A stretch of 64,000 nt of DNA from Vanessa cardui (taxonomy: Eukaryota; Arthropoda; Insecta; Lepidoptera; Nymphalidae), in contig NC_061127.1 of NCBI RefSeq assembly GCF_905220365.1, forward strand, positions 1-64,000. The letters run 5' to 3'. The position numbers and the translations under genes were made by a program. This document shows, piece after piece, positions 11,785 to 24,700 of the stretch (position 1 is its first letter; the number at the start of each line of letters is the position of its first letter). The notes beneath the pieces are model-generated. The model was not told where the DNA came from and ran no database searches. It saw nothing but the letters and a program-made list of their open reading frames with translations.

Positions 11785-12906
11785 CGCAACCTAACTCGAA
11801 TCAATACGATAACTAAGTAGTTACTGTCTGAATTCAAAATAGAGGGAATGTATATATATGTATATATATAGCTACTGCTGTATATACATTTTGTCTACGG
11901 TTCACTAGCTGTGCTCGCGATTCCGTTCTTGTGACTAAGCCTCACAAGTAGGGATATTTCATGGTGTTATGTGGTTATTTTTTTTTTGATAAAATTTGAA
12001 GTACAAGTTACGAGACCATTTTGACAAGTTCTGGACCGCTTTCCCTTATAATAAGAAAAAATAAGAATAGGCCGAATCCCTGTATAATATTTATTACGTA
12101 AGAATTTAAAGGAAAAAATGAATAAATATTTGGTTTATTATAATGTTTGTTTTTCAAATTAACATTTTTTTAAAATGCTTATTTGTAATTTCAAAGGTTT
12201 TAAAGGTACAGCAAACCTGGACAACGGCGCGGTTTCCCGCTCTATTTCAAATAATTTGAACTCTGCGCATATTTTTGATCTTACGTCAGAACTATCGAAA
12301 GTACTTCCCACCCCCTTGTAAGAAAACATAAGACATGGTCGGTTTTAATAATAGCGTATTTTTTTAATATTTAGGCACCTCTCACCTTTTACAAATTTTG
12401 TTATTATAAAGTAATGGTTCACAGTTAATGCATAAGGTTTACGTTTCATCACCCTTATCATCCTCCTGCCCAATGCACTTGGGGTCGGCGCGGCATGTTT
12501 TCTTCCATACTTCCATATAAGATTTATGTTTATGAAATTAAATGCTTTTTTATAATTGAGTTGATTGAATGTATGGTAATGTACATCACATATATTTATC
12601 ATTCTCTTAGTTAAGTTAGAGGGGAGTTTAGTTGCACATATTTTAACACCGGGAGTGTCTCTCGCGCAGGCTATTCAGTTTAAAAAAAATATATTAAACC
12701 TCAATACCATTTTTAAAGCCCTCTATTAATTACACGTAGGTATAAGTTTGTTAAAAATGGCTTTGAATATGGGGAATCGCTAAAATTAATCTATTTAGGG
12801 TTCCGTTTTTGTGCAATTTGGCTACGGAACCCGATAAATCATATTCATGTGATCTATTGTTTTAATAAATACGCCCAGTAATCATTTTTGTCAAATATTA
12901 TTTTTT
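11785..12906. other. No gene seen; decayed repeat pieces
   Basis: There is a TA-rich tract near 11848-11890. Near 12797-12832 lies a GGGTTCCGTTTTT...ACGGAACCC inverted pair, a mark of a common lepidopteran dispersed repeat. An 85-codon minus frame at 12345-12602 has no recognisable similarity. Confidence 0.5.
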
Positions 12907-13098
12907 CATGAGTACGCCACTCTGAGGTCCCGAGTTCGATTCCCGGCCGAGTCGATGTAGATTATTATTAGTTTTCTATGTTGTCTTGGGTCTGGTTGTT
13001 TGTGGTGCCGTCGTTACTTCTGATTTTTCATAACACAAGTGCTTTAGCTACTTACATTGGGATCAGAGTAATGTATGTGATGTTGTCTCATATATTTA
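12907..13098 (+). repeat. Second tRNA-related SINE family, 5' truncated
   Basis: It begins with a clear B-box segment, GAGTTCGATTCCCGGCCGAG, then GATGTAG and a long conserved body (GTTTTCTATGTTGTCTTGGG, CCGTCGTTACTTCTGA, ATAACACAAGTGCTTTAGC, GGGATCAGAGTAATGTATG) ending in a T/A-rich tail. No A box or cloverleaf can be drawn, so it is not a tRNA gene. I recall this body from other Lepidoptera. Confidence 0.6.
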
Positions 13099-13900
13099 TA
13101 TATCTTCCAAGTACAGATTTCAATCAGTTACGATTTTAGTTTAGAAATCCACAAACTTGTCTCTAGAGCAAGGTTCCGTTTTACTTTTGCCCATTACGAG
13201 TTACAAGCTTTGGAGTATTTTATTGGAACGCTAATCTTTGGAACTGGGAACCTATTTGAAACAATTTATTATTTTTGCATTTGACAGCCATTCTTTTGAC
13301 GAAGGTAATAAGTTATTTTAATATTCGCTACGTCCTTTTTTTATTTCAACGAAAAACTGATGGAGTGTATACGACGCGATGGTTGGGTCCATAGATAATA
13401 CATATATACTGAAAGTTGGGTCGCCACTACCGTTGCGTTCTGTTATTTTCCCAAAACATTGTGAAAGTATTTGAAAAGTGCTATTCAACCGCACCAGTTG
13501 GCGCGCGACGTCTCGTAAAACCGAATGTCTCACAATGAGAAATAGTACTAAAATGATATGAAGTTAATTTAATTTTTTTCGCCAAATATTGTGCTTCAAC
13601 ATCAATCCACGTAATTCAACTATAAATCCAGTATACAAATGGGTTTGTAATAGGGTATAGTACTGTGTTTAAAAAGGGCTTTTAAATATTAGCATTAAAA
13701 CGTCAGAAAAGTTGTTTTTAAAGTGCCAGATGATACTGAAATGACAGTTTTTGCCTATCCGATTACAGACTAAAAATTATTACTTATTTTTTATACAATG
13801 AAATAATATTTCTACATACTTATATTTTAGCTTATATCACATTTCATAATTTTTTTTCACTGACGAAAATACTCGTATCGTCAGTTTGTTTATACTTTTA
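13099..13900. other. No gene seen
   Basis: Unassigned AT-rich sequence. A 71-codon minus frame at 13318-13533 has no similarity I recognise. Confidence 0.5.
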
Positions 13901-14156
13901 CTAGCGACCCGTCCCGTCGTCGACTGAGTGCTATACTCATACTAAATATACTACAGAATTTGTTTATTTACGATTTCACATTGCAAACCTCTAAAATTAT
14001 TCTTGTTTCTTTACTATATTGTTAATGAATTATGTACAAGGGGAACCTTGAATCACACTATCTATTAAAAAAACCGCATCAAAAGCTATTGCGAAGTTTT
14101 AAAGATATCGGGATATAGGGACAGTGAAAGCGACTTTGTTTTATACTATCTAGTGA
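13901..14156 (-). mobile_element. Non-autonomous Helitron-like element, minus strand
   Basis: On the minus strand it starts TCACTAGATAGTATAAAACA and ends with GGGACGGGTCGCTAG; the flanking bases are A at the 5' end and T at the 3' end, as expected for Helitrons. The body aligns along its length with 39495-39729. There is no Rep/helicase coding sequence, so it would depend on another element. Confidence 0.8.
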
Positions 14157-15332
14157 TGGAACGGCTTACACTTATATAGGGCGCGATATGGGGCAGAATT
14201 TCTTACTGTCTGTAATCAAATTTTGTGAATGTGATGTGATGCCATAGCTCTTTTGCAAAGTTTATTTACTGAGATCGATTATAGCTATTATTATTATATT
14301 TTTTAGACTCTTAAGTAAAATGAAACGAAAAATACTATACTACTTAAAAGTCGATTTACGATTATATAACGTAGTTATAATTATTGCTATATTTGGAGCA
14401 ATAATTTTTCGATTGGTTGTGGCTTCAACATGGTTTCGTAAAAAGTCCACATTTGTCAACACATACCATGCCGCACGCCGCGACTCCGTTCGTGTGACTT
14501 TCGCCTGCCTCAACAATTATATGATTGACTATGATTAATTATGTATTTATCTCTCTTCTGTCGTACTTTTGTAGTTCTTGAATGGCTTAACCGACTTTGT
14601 ACATCTTTTTTTGTTTGATTCATGACTTATTGGAGATTGTTCTTAACTATGTTTAATAAAAATCGGTGTAGCAATTCAAATTAATTAAAAAAAAAATAGA
14701 TTTATAGGTATTAAAGTGGAAACGATAGCTGAATAGAACAGGATCTAGTAAAAAGCTGTCATGTTTTTGTCTATATACCTGATGGTATGGATGGTAAGGA
14801 AATTTAAAAAGGTCGTTGTTGCAATCACAATGTTTCTCGGTAAACGATATAACACGCAGTGCCGTCGCGGATTAAGGCGTATATTTTGTTGGAATTGCTG
14901 ACACGTGACGGTCACATAAAGCTGGCCGCGCGCACTGGATACTGGAATTGCTTAAAAGTAAACGAAAAGTTTGTGTAATGAGAGGGATCCGAGGTATCGA
15001 CACAGCCTGCTAAGCTCTGCGTCTATCTCCTAGCAAATAGATTGCTTTCAATATCATACGGAATACCTTCTAATAGCTTTGGTAGGCTTCAATTTCTAAG
15101 GTCTGCGATGACTTTTAAATCAATATTATCAGCACAGCAGCAGACATGTCTTCAGTACTGTTTCAAAAGCTGGATAGTTAATACAATCAACCCGTTCCGC
15201 TCCACAACTCTGTTGAGACATATAAAACATTGCGCCCTGGAACAAATCGCAGATATATTTTAAAATAACATAAATTTATGTTTAAAACAAAAAAGAGATA
15301 TCATTCCTTAGCATTATCCAGTCACTCAATTA
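14157..15332. other. No gene seen
   Basis: Frames at 14320-14538 and 15042-15263 (both plus) have no recognisable similarity. I see no intact repeat. Confidence 0.5.
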
Positions 15333-15412
15333 TAGGAGCCGAAGAACGATCACAGTGGCGTGCAGTTGGAGAGGCCTATATCCAGCAGCGGATGAACATG
15401 GGCTGTTGATAC
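15333..15412 (+). pseudogene. C-terminal scrap of a LINE endonuclease-reverse transcriptase
   Basis: One frame reads AEERSQWRAVGEAYIQQ and stops shortly after. In Lepidoptera the ORF2 of a common non-LTR element ends in nearly this pattern (WR..GEAYVQQW), as I remember it. It is a strongly 5'-truncated copy of which only the last codons and part of the 3' end remain. Confidence 0.6.
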
Positions 15413-17574
15413 TACTTGTATAGAGGGGATGATTTGTTGAGAGGCATGTTTTTAATTAGTAAGTAGATACTGATAAGACTATTAATTAAAATTAACTACC
15501 AAACCTAAATTCGTGTCGCTTGTAGTAAAATTGAGTAACCTGTAGTAGGAATAAAATCTAAATCATTTACTAACAAATGTATTCCATGATATTTTTACAT
15601 TTACATAATAGATCATAATTATATATATACCGACATACAAAAGATACAAGACGAGAGAAAAAAGTAGCACGACGACAGTTAGCAGGTAACTGCTGTCATC
15701 GTGGTGCTCTTATCTTGTAAGTTTATACTAATTGGAAGCGAAGTTTTTAACAAAGATAATAATAACAAAGAAAGCCCATCTACCTATCCAAAGAGGCATA
15801 CAATCAAAGTTAAACCGATATTAACCAAGTTAAGTAGTGTGTAACATACAGTTTTTTTTATTATAATTAATCTAATCTTTGGATTAGATTTTTTTATTTT
15901 GACATTTATTTTTTATTTGTGATACGATTTTAATAGAACAATATTAGATATTATTCCAAGGTTATTACAGTGTGTCGGTTAAAACCGTACCCAAATCGAT
16001 AAAGCCGTTTCCGAGATCGGCGGCAACAAACGAATAGACAAACAGAACCGAAAAAATATTCAATTTTATAAGATATCTAAGGGTTGCCGTATCTACAAAG
16101 TAGGCGACCGTAGCGATATAATATTATGACACGTACTTACGGCACGTGCCGCGACCGCGCCGATATCACTTACCGTCAGATAGCTACCACACATCGTCTC
16201 TAGTGAAATTATAGAAACATTGAAATATCCTAACAAATTATTTGTTTTATAAAACAAGATGTAACCAGTTTCTTTAATATATATCAAGTAATCACTGTAT
16301 GAATACAATGTCGACACTTCCTGCCGGGACAATTACAGTTGCACGGTCCCGTGTCGTCTCAGTGTCACGCTAATGCGAATATCCAACGCTAGGTTCACTG
16401 AACTTGAAACCCGATCATCACAATGAGATGTTCTATACGTCCCAAGATGTAGATATACCCTGATGTTAACATTACAGTATATACCTACATAGTAATCATT
16501 CATAATGATTTCATTGTATTAATATAGGTATAAGATAAACTTCCGAAGCGAAAATGTAGTTATACACGTATTTGCTGCTCGATGGCCTAGAAAGTTCGGC
16601 AAACGAAACGAAGACATATAAATGTTGAAATTAATATAAAGTACGTAAAAGTAGGAATTCATATGTTTCAGCAGATATAAATTGATGAGAGATACAAGTG
16701 GGGGAGAAGCGAACACCGGGGTGGGACGGGAAACGTAATAGAGGCTTTAAAATATCGCGCGATCGCCAGAATAAGTATTTATAGTTTGGGATGTGCCTAA
16801 TGCATATTACATTTGAGTGTAAAAGGTTCCAACGAAGGTAAGTGATAGCTTTTATGTCCCGGGACGAAACATATTTTATAATGTATTGTGAAAATTTGAA
16901 TTAATGATCCTGACACATAAAAAAGCTAGTTTTTTGCAATTATGAAGAAGAATGGAATGTTGAAGATCAACGAGCTTATAAATCGTAAAATAAATGAATA
17001 CTTCACATTCTCTTGCTTACACTGTTGAATGTTATGCTTCGCTGATGTGGTGGCGGTACCAACTACTCGTGAATGATTTCACCACGTAATAACAATAAAT
17101 AGTATTACAAGTAATGATAGGAATGTTAGTATTATTTATAATATACTGTATCCCGGGAAATGGAAAAGTTTCCAAGGGATATTCGAATCCTCTGTGAATA
17201 CCCAACGCTCACGTAAAAAAACTTGCGGCGCAGAGCTCGTTAACGCGGCTGTCGGGACGAACGTGTCTTTCGCGCAAACTTTGCTGCTTGTGTTGGTTTG
17301 CACGGAGGAGAGGCCGAGTTTCGTTAATTATACACCGGAGTTGGGCACGACTCACGTGCCTCCATATAAATGTCCATTAACGCAAACGTGATAGTTTACG
17401 TTGAAAAATTACATTTCAGGCACTTCATTACTGAGGTGCCTGAAATTTCATTTTAATTTGTTTTAGATCATTTCCTAGATTAACTAAAATCTGCATAGCA
17501 CTTCGAAAAATTTAAAACTTTAAAATGTACACATCAGTAAAACAATGCGATACAAATCAACCTCTGGGACTCGG
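15413..17574. other. No gene seen; one imperfect hairpin and diverged repeat
   Basis: An imperfect long hairpin spans about 15648-15719 (see findings). At about 15975-16075 there is a decayed repeat with AAAGCCGTTTCCGAGATC. A GC-richer frame at 17194-17391 (plus) has no recognised similarity. An 11-bp inverted repeat (ATTTCAGGCAC) lies at about 17413-17446. Confidence 0.5.
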
Positions 17575-17710
17575 TGTTAAGGATTGTAAAAGATTGTCTT
17601 TGTAGGTGCCATCCACTCATCACATATGGTGCTGTAGGGGATGGTTCATATGTGACCACTTACCATAAGGTGGCCTATGACCACCACCACCTAAGAATAT
17701 TATAAAAAAA
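17575..17710 (+). repeat. Decayed family B retroposon
   Basis: It keeps fragments such as TGTGACCACTTACCATAAGG and GTGGCC, and an A-rich end, which match the 3' part of the better family B copy at 32751-33036. The rest is too diverged to align by eye. Confidence 0.4.
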
Positions 17711-18774
17711 ATCAATCAAGTGCAGTTGCTAAGCGCCTAAAGAGTAAGTAATTCAATTACTACGCGATTTTATTAGAGTCAGAGGTTTCTAAAGTGAAAA
17801 GGGTATTCTAGTATAGATATATAAGTAACGCAACCGTTAATTAATACAATAATATTAAATACTAGTCGCCGCCCGCCGCGCCGCAAAACTGGGTTATGTG
17901 GCATTCCTACTCAATAACACCACAGTGTTGGCCGTTCTAAAAACGAATCGGAGAGGCTGTGTGTCGATATAAAGCATAAGAGGATGCTAAAGTGCAATGC
18001 TCCGCTTGAGAATCGGTGGAGCTTTCCTCAAAAGGTGAAGGTGATCTCGCTCCCCGCATTCCTGTCTAATGCGTACGGCAGCACGAGGTCACTCCGTCTA
18101 CAGCCCTCCCCATGGCCGCCTGAATTAGGAGACGTGAGACATTACGCTTCCACGGTCCGAGGGTCACGGTCAGGGTACGCGGGCCAAAGCTAAGTGTGAA
18201 GATAGGTGCGACGGAGTTTTGCGTACAATGTGGAATAAGAGATTGTAGTGCGTCTGTGAGGGCGTTTGGACGCATAGTGTCTGTTTAACACTGAAGAAAC
18301 TTCTGACAGGTCTGCGATTATTGATGTTTATTGTCTATATATTTTACGAGCTATTATTATTATTAAACTTTTTAACACATCAAATATATGTAAATTAATA
18401 TTAAGGCCGTCATTAAGGTCTACGCTACGGTCTGCGGTCTGCCTTGCGATTGGTCACCGAAATCAGTCGCGGTATGTCAGCTAATATGATAAACATATAT
18501 GAATGACATATATATATATCGATTAGAAGGTGAGTTTAAAATTGTATGCATTAAACATTGCTTGCCAATTTTATAATTGTCTGCGGGGTATCATTATGTA
18601 TCAGCTTGTCCCTGGAAGGATGTATCCGCTAAGCGGATGCAGTAGTTGAATAATTTAAACATGACTTTGCCGATGCCCTCATAGAAAGGCATTTAAAAAA
18701 AAAACACAATATAATCATTTAAATATCTAAAGTTGGGCCACTATTGCTTATGTTTACATTTTAAGATGAAAAAA

Positions 18775-18904
18775 TACCCGCTGAGTTTCTTTCGCCGGTT
18801 CTTCTCAGGGTATTTTCTTTTCCGAACCGGTGGTACTGTTTCAATTGACCACCAATAAGAAAGTGTAATACTTCTATATTGAATAAAGTTATTTGAGATT
18901 GATG
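18775..18904 (+). repeat. Family C retroposon, near-identical to the intron 9 copy of eIF3b
   Basis: ACCCGCTGAGTTTCTTTCGC, TTCTTTTCCGAACCGGTGG and ATTGAATAAAGTTATTTGAG match 10553-10686 with few changes. The pair CCGGTTC/GAACCGG can form a stem. It ends in a short tail. Confidence 0.75.
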
Positions 18905-19719
18905 TTTATGATGCATTTTGATAATTTCTTCTACTCAATAAAAATGACATATTTTATTCATTAAATAATGTAGAAGGAACTGTTAGAATGAGGCCTCATT
19001 GAAATATATTTAACGTTGGCGCCTCTTATAGAAGTCATTTTAGTACACTATATGTATTACGGTGCAGTATTTTAGTTGCATCTAAAGATTTATTTATTGA
19101 TAAATTGCAATTATAAGTGAAGAGATTAGTGAATAGCAGAACTTTGTTCAGAAGAGAGAGACATGAATATTGACCAACGTTCGTTTAGTATATTCAAGCA
19201 CTACATTACAGAAGAGGTCGCATTGGTAGTCAAATGCGCTCCCCAGTGACAGGAGATATTTGAGCGTAGTTTAAAGAAAATAACAAATATTATGCGACCC
19301 TTTGTCGAAGTCACTCGCGCGCAACCCTACGTACCTACTTTGTGATGACACTAGTTATAGTAGTCGTACTACCGTTTGAATAGCTTTTGGGTGTATATCG
19401 TTTTTTAGAATATTTAGTACGTAAGTATTTCCTCAAAGTGAGAAACTCAGCGTGATTATTGTTATGTCTATTTATTTTAATTACAATTAATTATCTTTTG
19501 TTTACCATGTGACATAACATTATATTATCTCTAATTTAAGTGTTACGTACGTTACATTATAGACGTTCTATTAAGTTCCTTTCGTTCTAGTTACTACATT
19601 TAAAATTTATTCCGCATTCGGTTCTTCTAGTCAGTGATGAGAATAGCGCATTGACATTATTTAAATATATTATTCAAATATTTGTTTTCAATGTAAATAC
19701 GAAAGTCCGAAGAAAATTC
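18905..19719. other. No gene seen
   Basis: AT-rich sequence without a supportable frame or repeat. Confidence 0.5.
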
Positions 19720-19972
19720 GCCAAATGAGCGCGCATGAGCGTAGCGCCCGGAGATGCCCGCTCGGCGCGTCTCCCTTCAGTTTGCCTGAAAAACTGTGGA
19801 CGCACGCACGAGCTCGCTTTCCCGCCATTCGAACTAAACTCGAATACATTTAAATTTATTTCGTTATCTGTGCCGGCTTTCAGTGAAGTGTGGAGAGGTC
19901 ATATATTATTTTGAGTGAAATAAATACAGTTGAGTGTTTTTTTATCTACTTCTACAGTAATTCTTAATAACC
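19720..19972 (+). promoter_or_regulatory. Possible promoter and non-coding first exon
   Basis: A GC- and CpG-rich patch at about 19730-19825 stands out from its AT-rich surroundings. Two initiator-like TTTCAGT/TTCAGT sequences lie at about 19783 and 19880. The stretch ends in ACCGGTAAGTG at about 19970, a near-consensus splice donor. There is no ATG-led frame of note, so it would be a 5' UTR exon. No downstream exon was found, so this is a weak inference. Confidence 0.25.
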
Positions 19973-21715
19973 GGTAAGTGTTTGTACATCCTCATATTAT
20001 CGGTACATTTTATAATTATCTTAAGTGTTTTGTTTGGATTTAATTAACATGCGAGACGTATGGAAATTATATATTAGCAAACAAATTTAAAATTTAATTA
20101 AAACACATAACATAGTTTGTGCTATGATAAATGTGCAACGGATGTTTAATAATAAAAATCTACTCTACAATTTGAGATTGTTAACGTCGCTTGTAAAGCA
20201 TTAATTACTATCTTTGATGATAAGACGGCGAAGTGCTTACAACTGAGCGGACAGATTTTAGTTTTATGTCGAATATTAACACATTTTAGACGTTACTAAT
20301 CCTGCTATAAACATTTTTATAACTGTTATTAAGATTGTACCTGACTCCTTATTATTATAAAATTAATAACAAGTAGGGAGGGTATTTGTAAATGTTATTA
20401 AGAATATCTTATTAATCTTAAAAATAACTATATTTTGTGTATGATTATATTGACTCACGCAATACTTATAATATGTCAGTGTAAGTTATTCTGCAAATTA
20501 CAAAGTTGTCGGCGATACGTCGAGAGAAATGTCCAGAAATCCATCTTCATGAGCGCCTCATCTGTCCGCGCTGACGCGACGGGATGAGTCGCCTGGCACT
20601 TTTCACACTCAGCAGGTTCCAGCAGCCGACAGCGCCGCCATACACCCCAAGCCTGTGCTGATGACGATTATGTTATCATCGTTTTCAATCTAAACTCTTT
20701 TTCAGACAACATGATAAAATTCTGAGGCAACGGTTATGATGTCATCAAAGTTCTGATACGGGAGGTGGTGGCGGCCATATTGATGAGCTATAAAATTCAC
20801 TGTCAGAGCTGTGCTGGTACTTCGTCCGCACGAACATTTCATGTGAAAATATCGATTTGCCAGTAATTTCGTGAATTGAAACATTTCTCGGGATAAAAGC
20901 TGTTTGGTGACATTTACTTTATTACTGTCAATATAAATCAAAATCAGAACAAAAACAGTTTACCGTGATTGGTAAAACAAATTCCCATTTACCGAGGCTT
21001 TCCAATCTGATCATGTGGCTGCAGGCATGCTCGTATTATTGCGATATAGTTTTGCTAACGAGTAGAGTAGAAAAGGTTCGGTTTGTTCGATACTTATTTA
21101 TTATAATATATTATTATTTAAAGACTGTCACAGTGAATGTCGGATTAGTATGAATTCTTGTCGTAATTATAATCCAGCTAAGTATATAAGTAGTTTATGC
21201 TAATCAGCTTATGTTACTCATGCGGGTTTGTACCGAACAACGCGAGTTTAAAACATAACTTAGTTTCATGTGCCCAATTTTTGTGAGCGATGAATTGTAT
21301 CTCTTGTTCGGCATAAAACACATCGCAAGGAAACGCGGACGGGCGTGACTGATGACTGATCGAGTGTCTGTCGCTTCTGTTATTGTAACAGCGATTGTGA
21401 TTTGTTGTACATTAATTTCACTTGTGTAAAAATCACGTAGAATATAATATTTTCGTTACAACACCAAAGGTTTAATCAAGTCTATTATACATACGTATAC
21501 TTAGTGATAGACTGATGATGTGGTTATAGATAGGCAACTGACTCGCAAATAACACACTGTATGATAAAGCTAAACAATAAAAAAAAATTCAATTCATAGC
21601 GTTTTTAAAAAACTGGCCAAAAGCGTGTTGGACTCGCACATGAAAGGGTTCCATAGCCATAAGATGGGCCATAAGATGGAAATTTAGCGATCTCTATTTC
21701 TACCCTGGCCCACAT
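19973..21715. other. No gene seen
   Basis: A second GC-richer patch lies at about 20555-20670. Frames at 20702-20941 (minus) and 20965-21153 (plus) are without recognised similarity. Confidence 0.5.
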
Positions 21716-21796
21716 CTGTATGTAGGTATGTAACATTCCTACTTATTTTTATAGTTTGTATGAAAATAAGTAGGAATGTTACATACCTACATACAG
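21716..21796. repeat. Perfect 34-bp inverted repeat with 13-base loop
   Basis: Arm 21716-21749 is exactly complementary to 21763-21796; the loop is TATAGTTTGTATG. The outer sequence (GGGTTCCATAGCC about 21645, GGTACCCTGAAAAC about 21811) looks like an older dispersed repeat in which the hairpin is embedded. Perfect arms imply a recent origin or selection for pairing. Confidence 0.9.
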
Positions 21797-24700
21797 AATC
21801 TATAGATTACGGTACCCTGAAAACTGTTTTAATAAATAATAATAAACCGCCATTAGAGACCATGATTACCAGCGCTGGGTTTCGGTGACCGTTGTAAAGG
21901 ACACGCCTATAATTCACAAGTGACTAAAACTGTAAAATCCAATGACTTTTTTATTATATTTTATATTTAAAAGAACTAATTAGATTATTTAATATATTTT
22001 TTATGGCGATGGGATATCGTTGAAATAAAATAATCGAACGTTGTTAGTAAGGATATATTGTGATGCTGTCGAGGTTATCGGTTTTGTAGTTTTACAAGAA
22101 GTCTGTTTGCGGATTATATACTCTCACCAATCAGAAGTGACCAAGAGTTGTAAAGATAATTGACTAACAACTATTTGTTTTTATAATAACAATTATAATT
22201 CAACAAAAACGACTTTCTGATTCAAAGACTCCAATCTCCGAGGCCAAAAGTAAATAAGCGCGCTCTTCACAGAGGCTTGGGCTTATTATAACGCTTCGAA
22301 ATACTACGCGTGTACACCGGGCGGTAGGAGTAACAGATTATTGATGCTTTACTCATCGAAATATATTAAAAACAAATTACTTGCGGTAAGGGTATAAAAA
22401 ATAAAGTGATCTCGCTTTTACATTAGACAAATTTTCTATAACATTAACCTACCTAACGCGGGGTGTGAGTTTTATTGCCTGTTTATAATTACTTTGTAAG
22501 CATTCATAGCTAGTTCTACCAGCAACTTTACAAAATGTTAACTCAATCGGTGGAAAGATCGCAAACGCGTAACGGACAATGCGTATAAGTGCGTTAATAT
22601 CTAACAGTAAACAAGATTTTATTGTGATAAGTTGCTTCTGAAGCTTTTGGAAATAATATTGTTCACCTTTTACATTAAAATACTATAGTCTCTTAGACCC
22701 TTTTTTTAATAATGAATATGACATTAAGTATACAGTAAAGTAGCTCCTATTTTTATTAAGATATTATTATATTATCTATTTCGTTTTCACCGTTCTCGTC
22801 AGGACTACAGTACTCATCGCGATACTTGGACCAACACCGTTCTACGAGTTGATAAATCGCCTGAGGTAGATTTCCAAAGGCAAAAGGACTTAGAAGGAGT
22901 AAAATTATTCAATTTAGAACCTTTTAGAATTTGGTAGTAAATTTTACACTGCGTTATTTAAACCGGCCTAGTGCTTTATCGGTGTCGAACGCGTGCGATT
23001 ACATCTGACCTCCGGCCGCCGTCACGCCGACGGTAAATAAAACATGATTAGATTACATAATTTATATCTCCCCATCGCAGCACTGAATTTAAACTTTCAC
23101 ATTTCAGCTTTGTGTCTAATGAGACCCGACAGGAGAATATTTTATGAAATAAGAGCAAAGTAAAAAGGTAAAACCTGTAAATGTCCCACTACTGGTCCTC
23201 GTTTTCCTGTAAACTTTGGATTTTATTCACCATACTTGGATGCACTTATTGCGGCTTTTTATGCGACACTCGTGCAGGTTTCCTCACGATGATTTACTTC
23301 ATAGCCGAACACGAGACGCATTAAAAACATGTACTTTAGTACATCAAAATGCGGAAGTGCTCGTCACGTGTCCCAGCCGCGCCAATAAAGTCTAGAAATA
23401 TGAAAGTACGAAGACAGTTTGTATGATTTTTTTAAAACATATGAACTAAACTTTTCAGTAAATACCGATTACCACACCGTTTTTAATAACTGTTTATATG
23501 AAGCACATTGCGCAAAATATCCCTTAAATTTCAACTGCTTAAAATCCTGAAATGGAGGATATGACAAGCGTTTACATTGTGTTAACCTTACTCTTCGTGA
23601 AAACAAAAATGTAAGTATAAAAATAAGGCATAAATTGACATAAACCCACATGAAAAAAACATTAGGGATTTATATTGAAATGTTTTTCTGTGGAAGTGGA
23701 ATTTAGCATCCCATGAATATATACGGTGGGTTACACCGGCGCTAATATTATTGTTTACTCCATGAATAAGGAATAACTCTGTCCAGCAGTGGACGATAAC
23801 GATGCAGCTGTAGATTGCTAAACATTATGAGAACATCGGACAGGCTTCATACAGCTAGCCATTCACCACCCTCATAATTTTTTGTTTCATCCAGCCATGG
23901 CAGGTCAGCAGGATGGCTGTGGTAGTTATACCACTTCGCTTGATCTTCTGCGTTGGCACGCGGTTTCGCTATTCTAGCAGTATCTGTTTATAAAAAACGC
24001 GTATCGATAATATGTATTAAAATCTCTTAGAAAAATTATATCCAGATACAGCTACTAGCTGCATCTTGGGGTATAGTGCGATATCCCCGTGCTTTGCAGA
24101 TGACTCCTCGCTTTAGGCTCAGGAGTGTAGTTTCTCGGTGGAATTGGTGAAACCTGATTCCTCACGCCTATTTTCTAAGTATTAAGTGCGAAGTGTGTGA
24201 GGCAATATTCCAAATTAAATTAAAGCTGTCGTTATTTGTTTTTCCATTTTTAACATCAAAACGGTTTCTGTGTCTAATGTAGAAAACACGATGATGAACG
24301 ATGGCGAGCCGGCGTGGACTATTCTGAACACTTAAAAGATCTCCAAGAGTAACTTAACTTCAATATTTCGTCTATCTCTTACTTTGGCAACGTCCGAGTT
24401 GAAACGGCGTCATTGAAATAATAACTTGCAGCTCGAAAATTCTCTTTGCTCCACTACTTTCTAGTTTATTAGTTTAAGTTTATAAATATAATTGGTCATT
24501 GTAAATTAATGTACAGTTTTTGTAGTTTTTTTTCATATTGTGGGTTTAAAATATGAAAATCAGCTTTGAGTTCTTTTTGTTTATCTACAAGCGAACGTAT
24601 GGTAACGTATCGCGGACATTGTAACGGATTTCTTTTATATCAATCCGCATATTGCGTCTTTATACTTTACCATATTTAATAAACACACTCATTTGTTATA

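Noticed and set aside
12907..12960. tRNA gene suggested by a strong B box
   Set aside because: No A box, acceptor stem or anticodon arm can be placed; the B box is followed by the body of a SINE.
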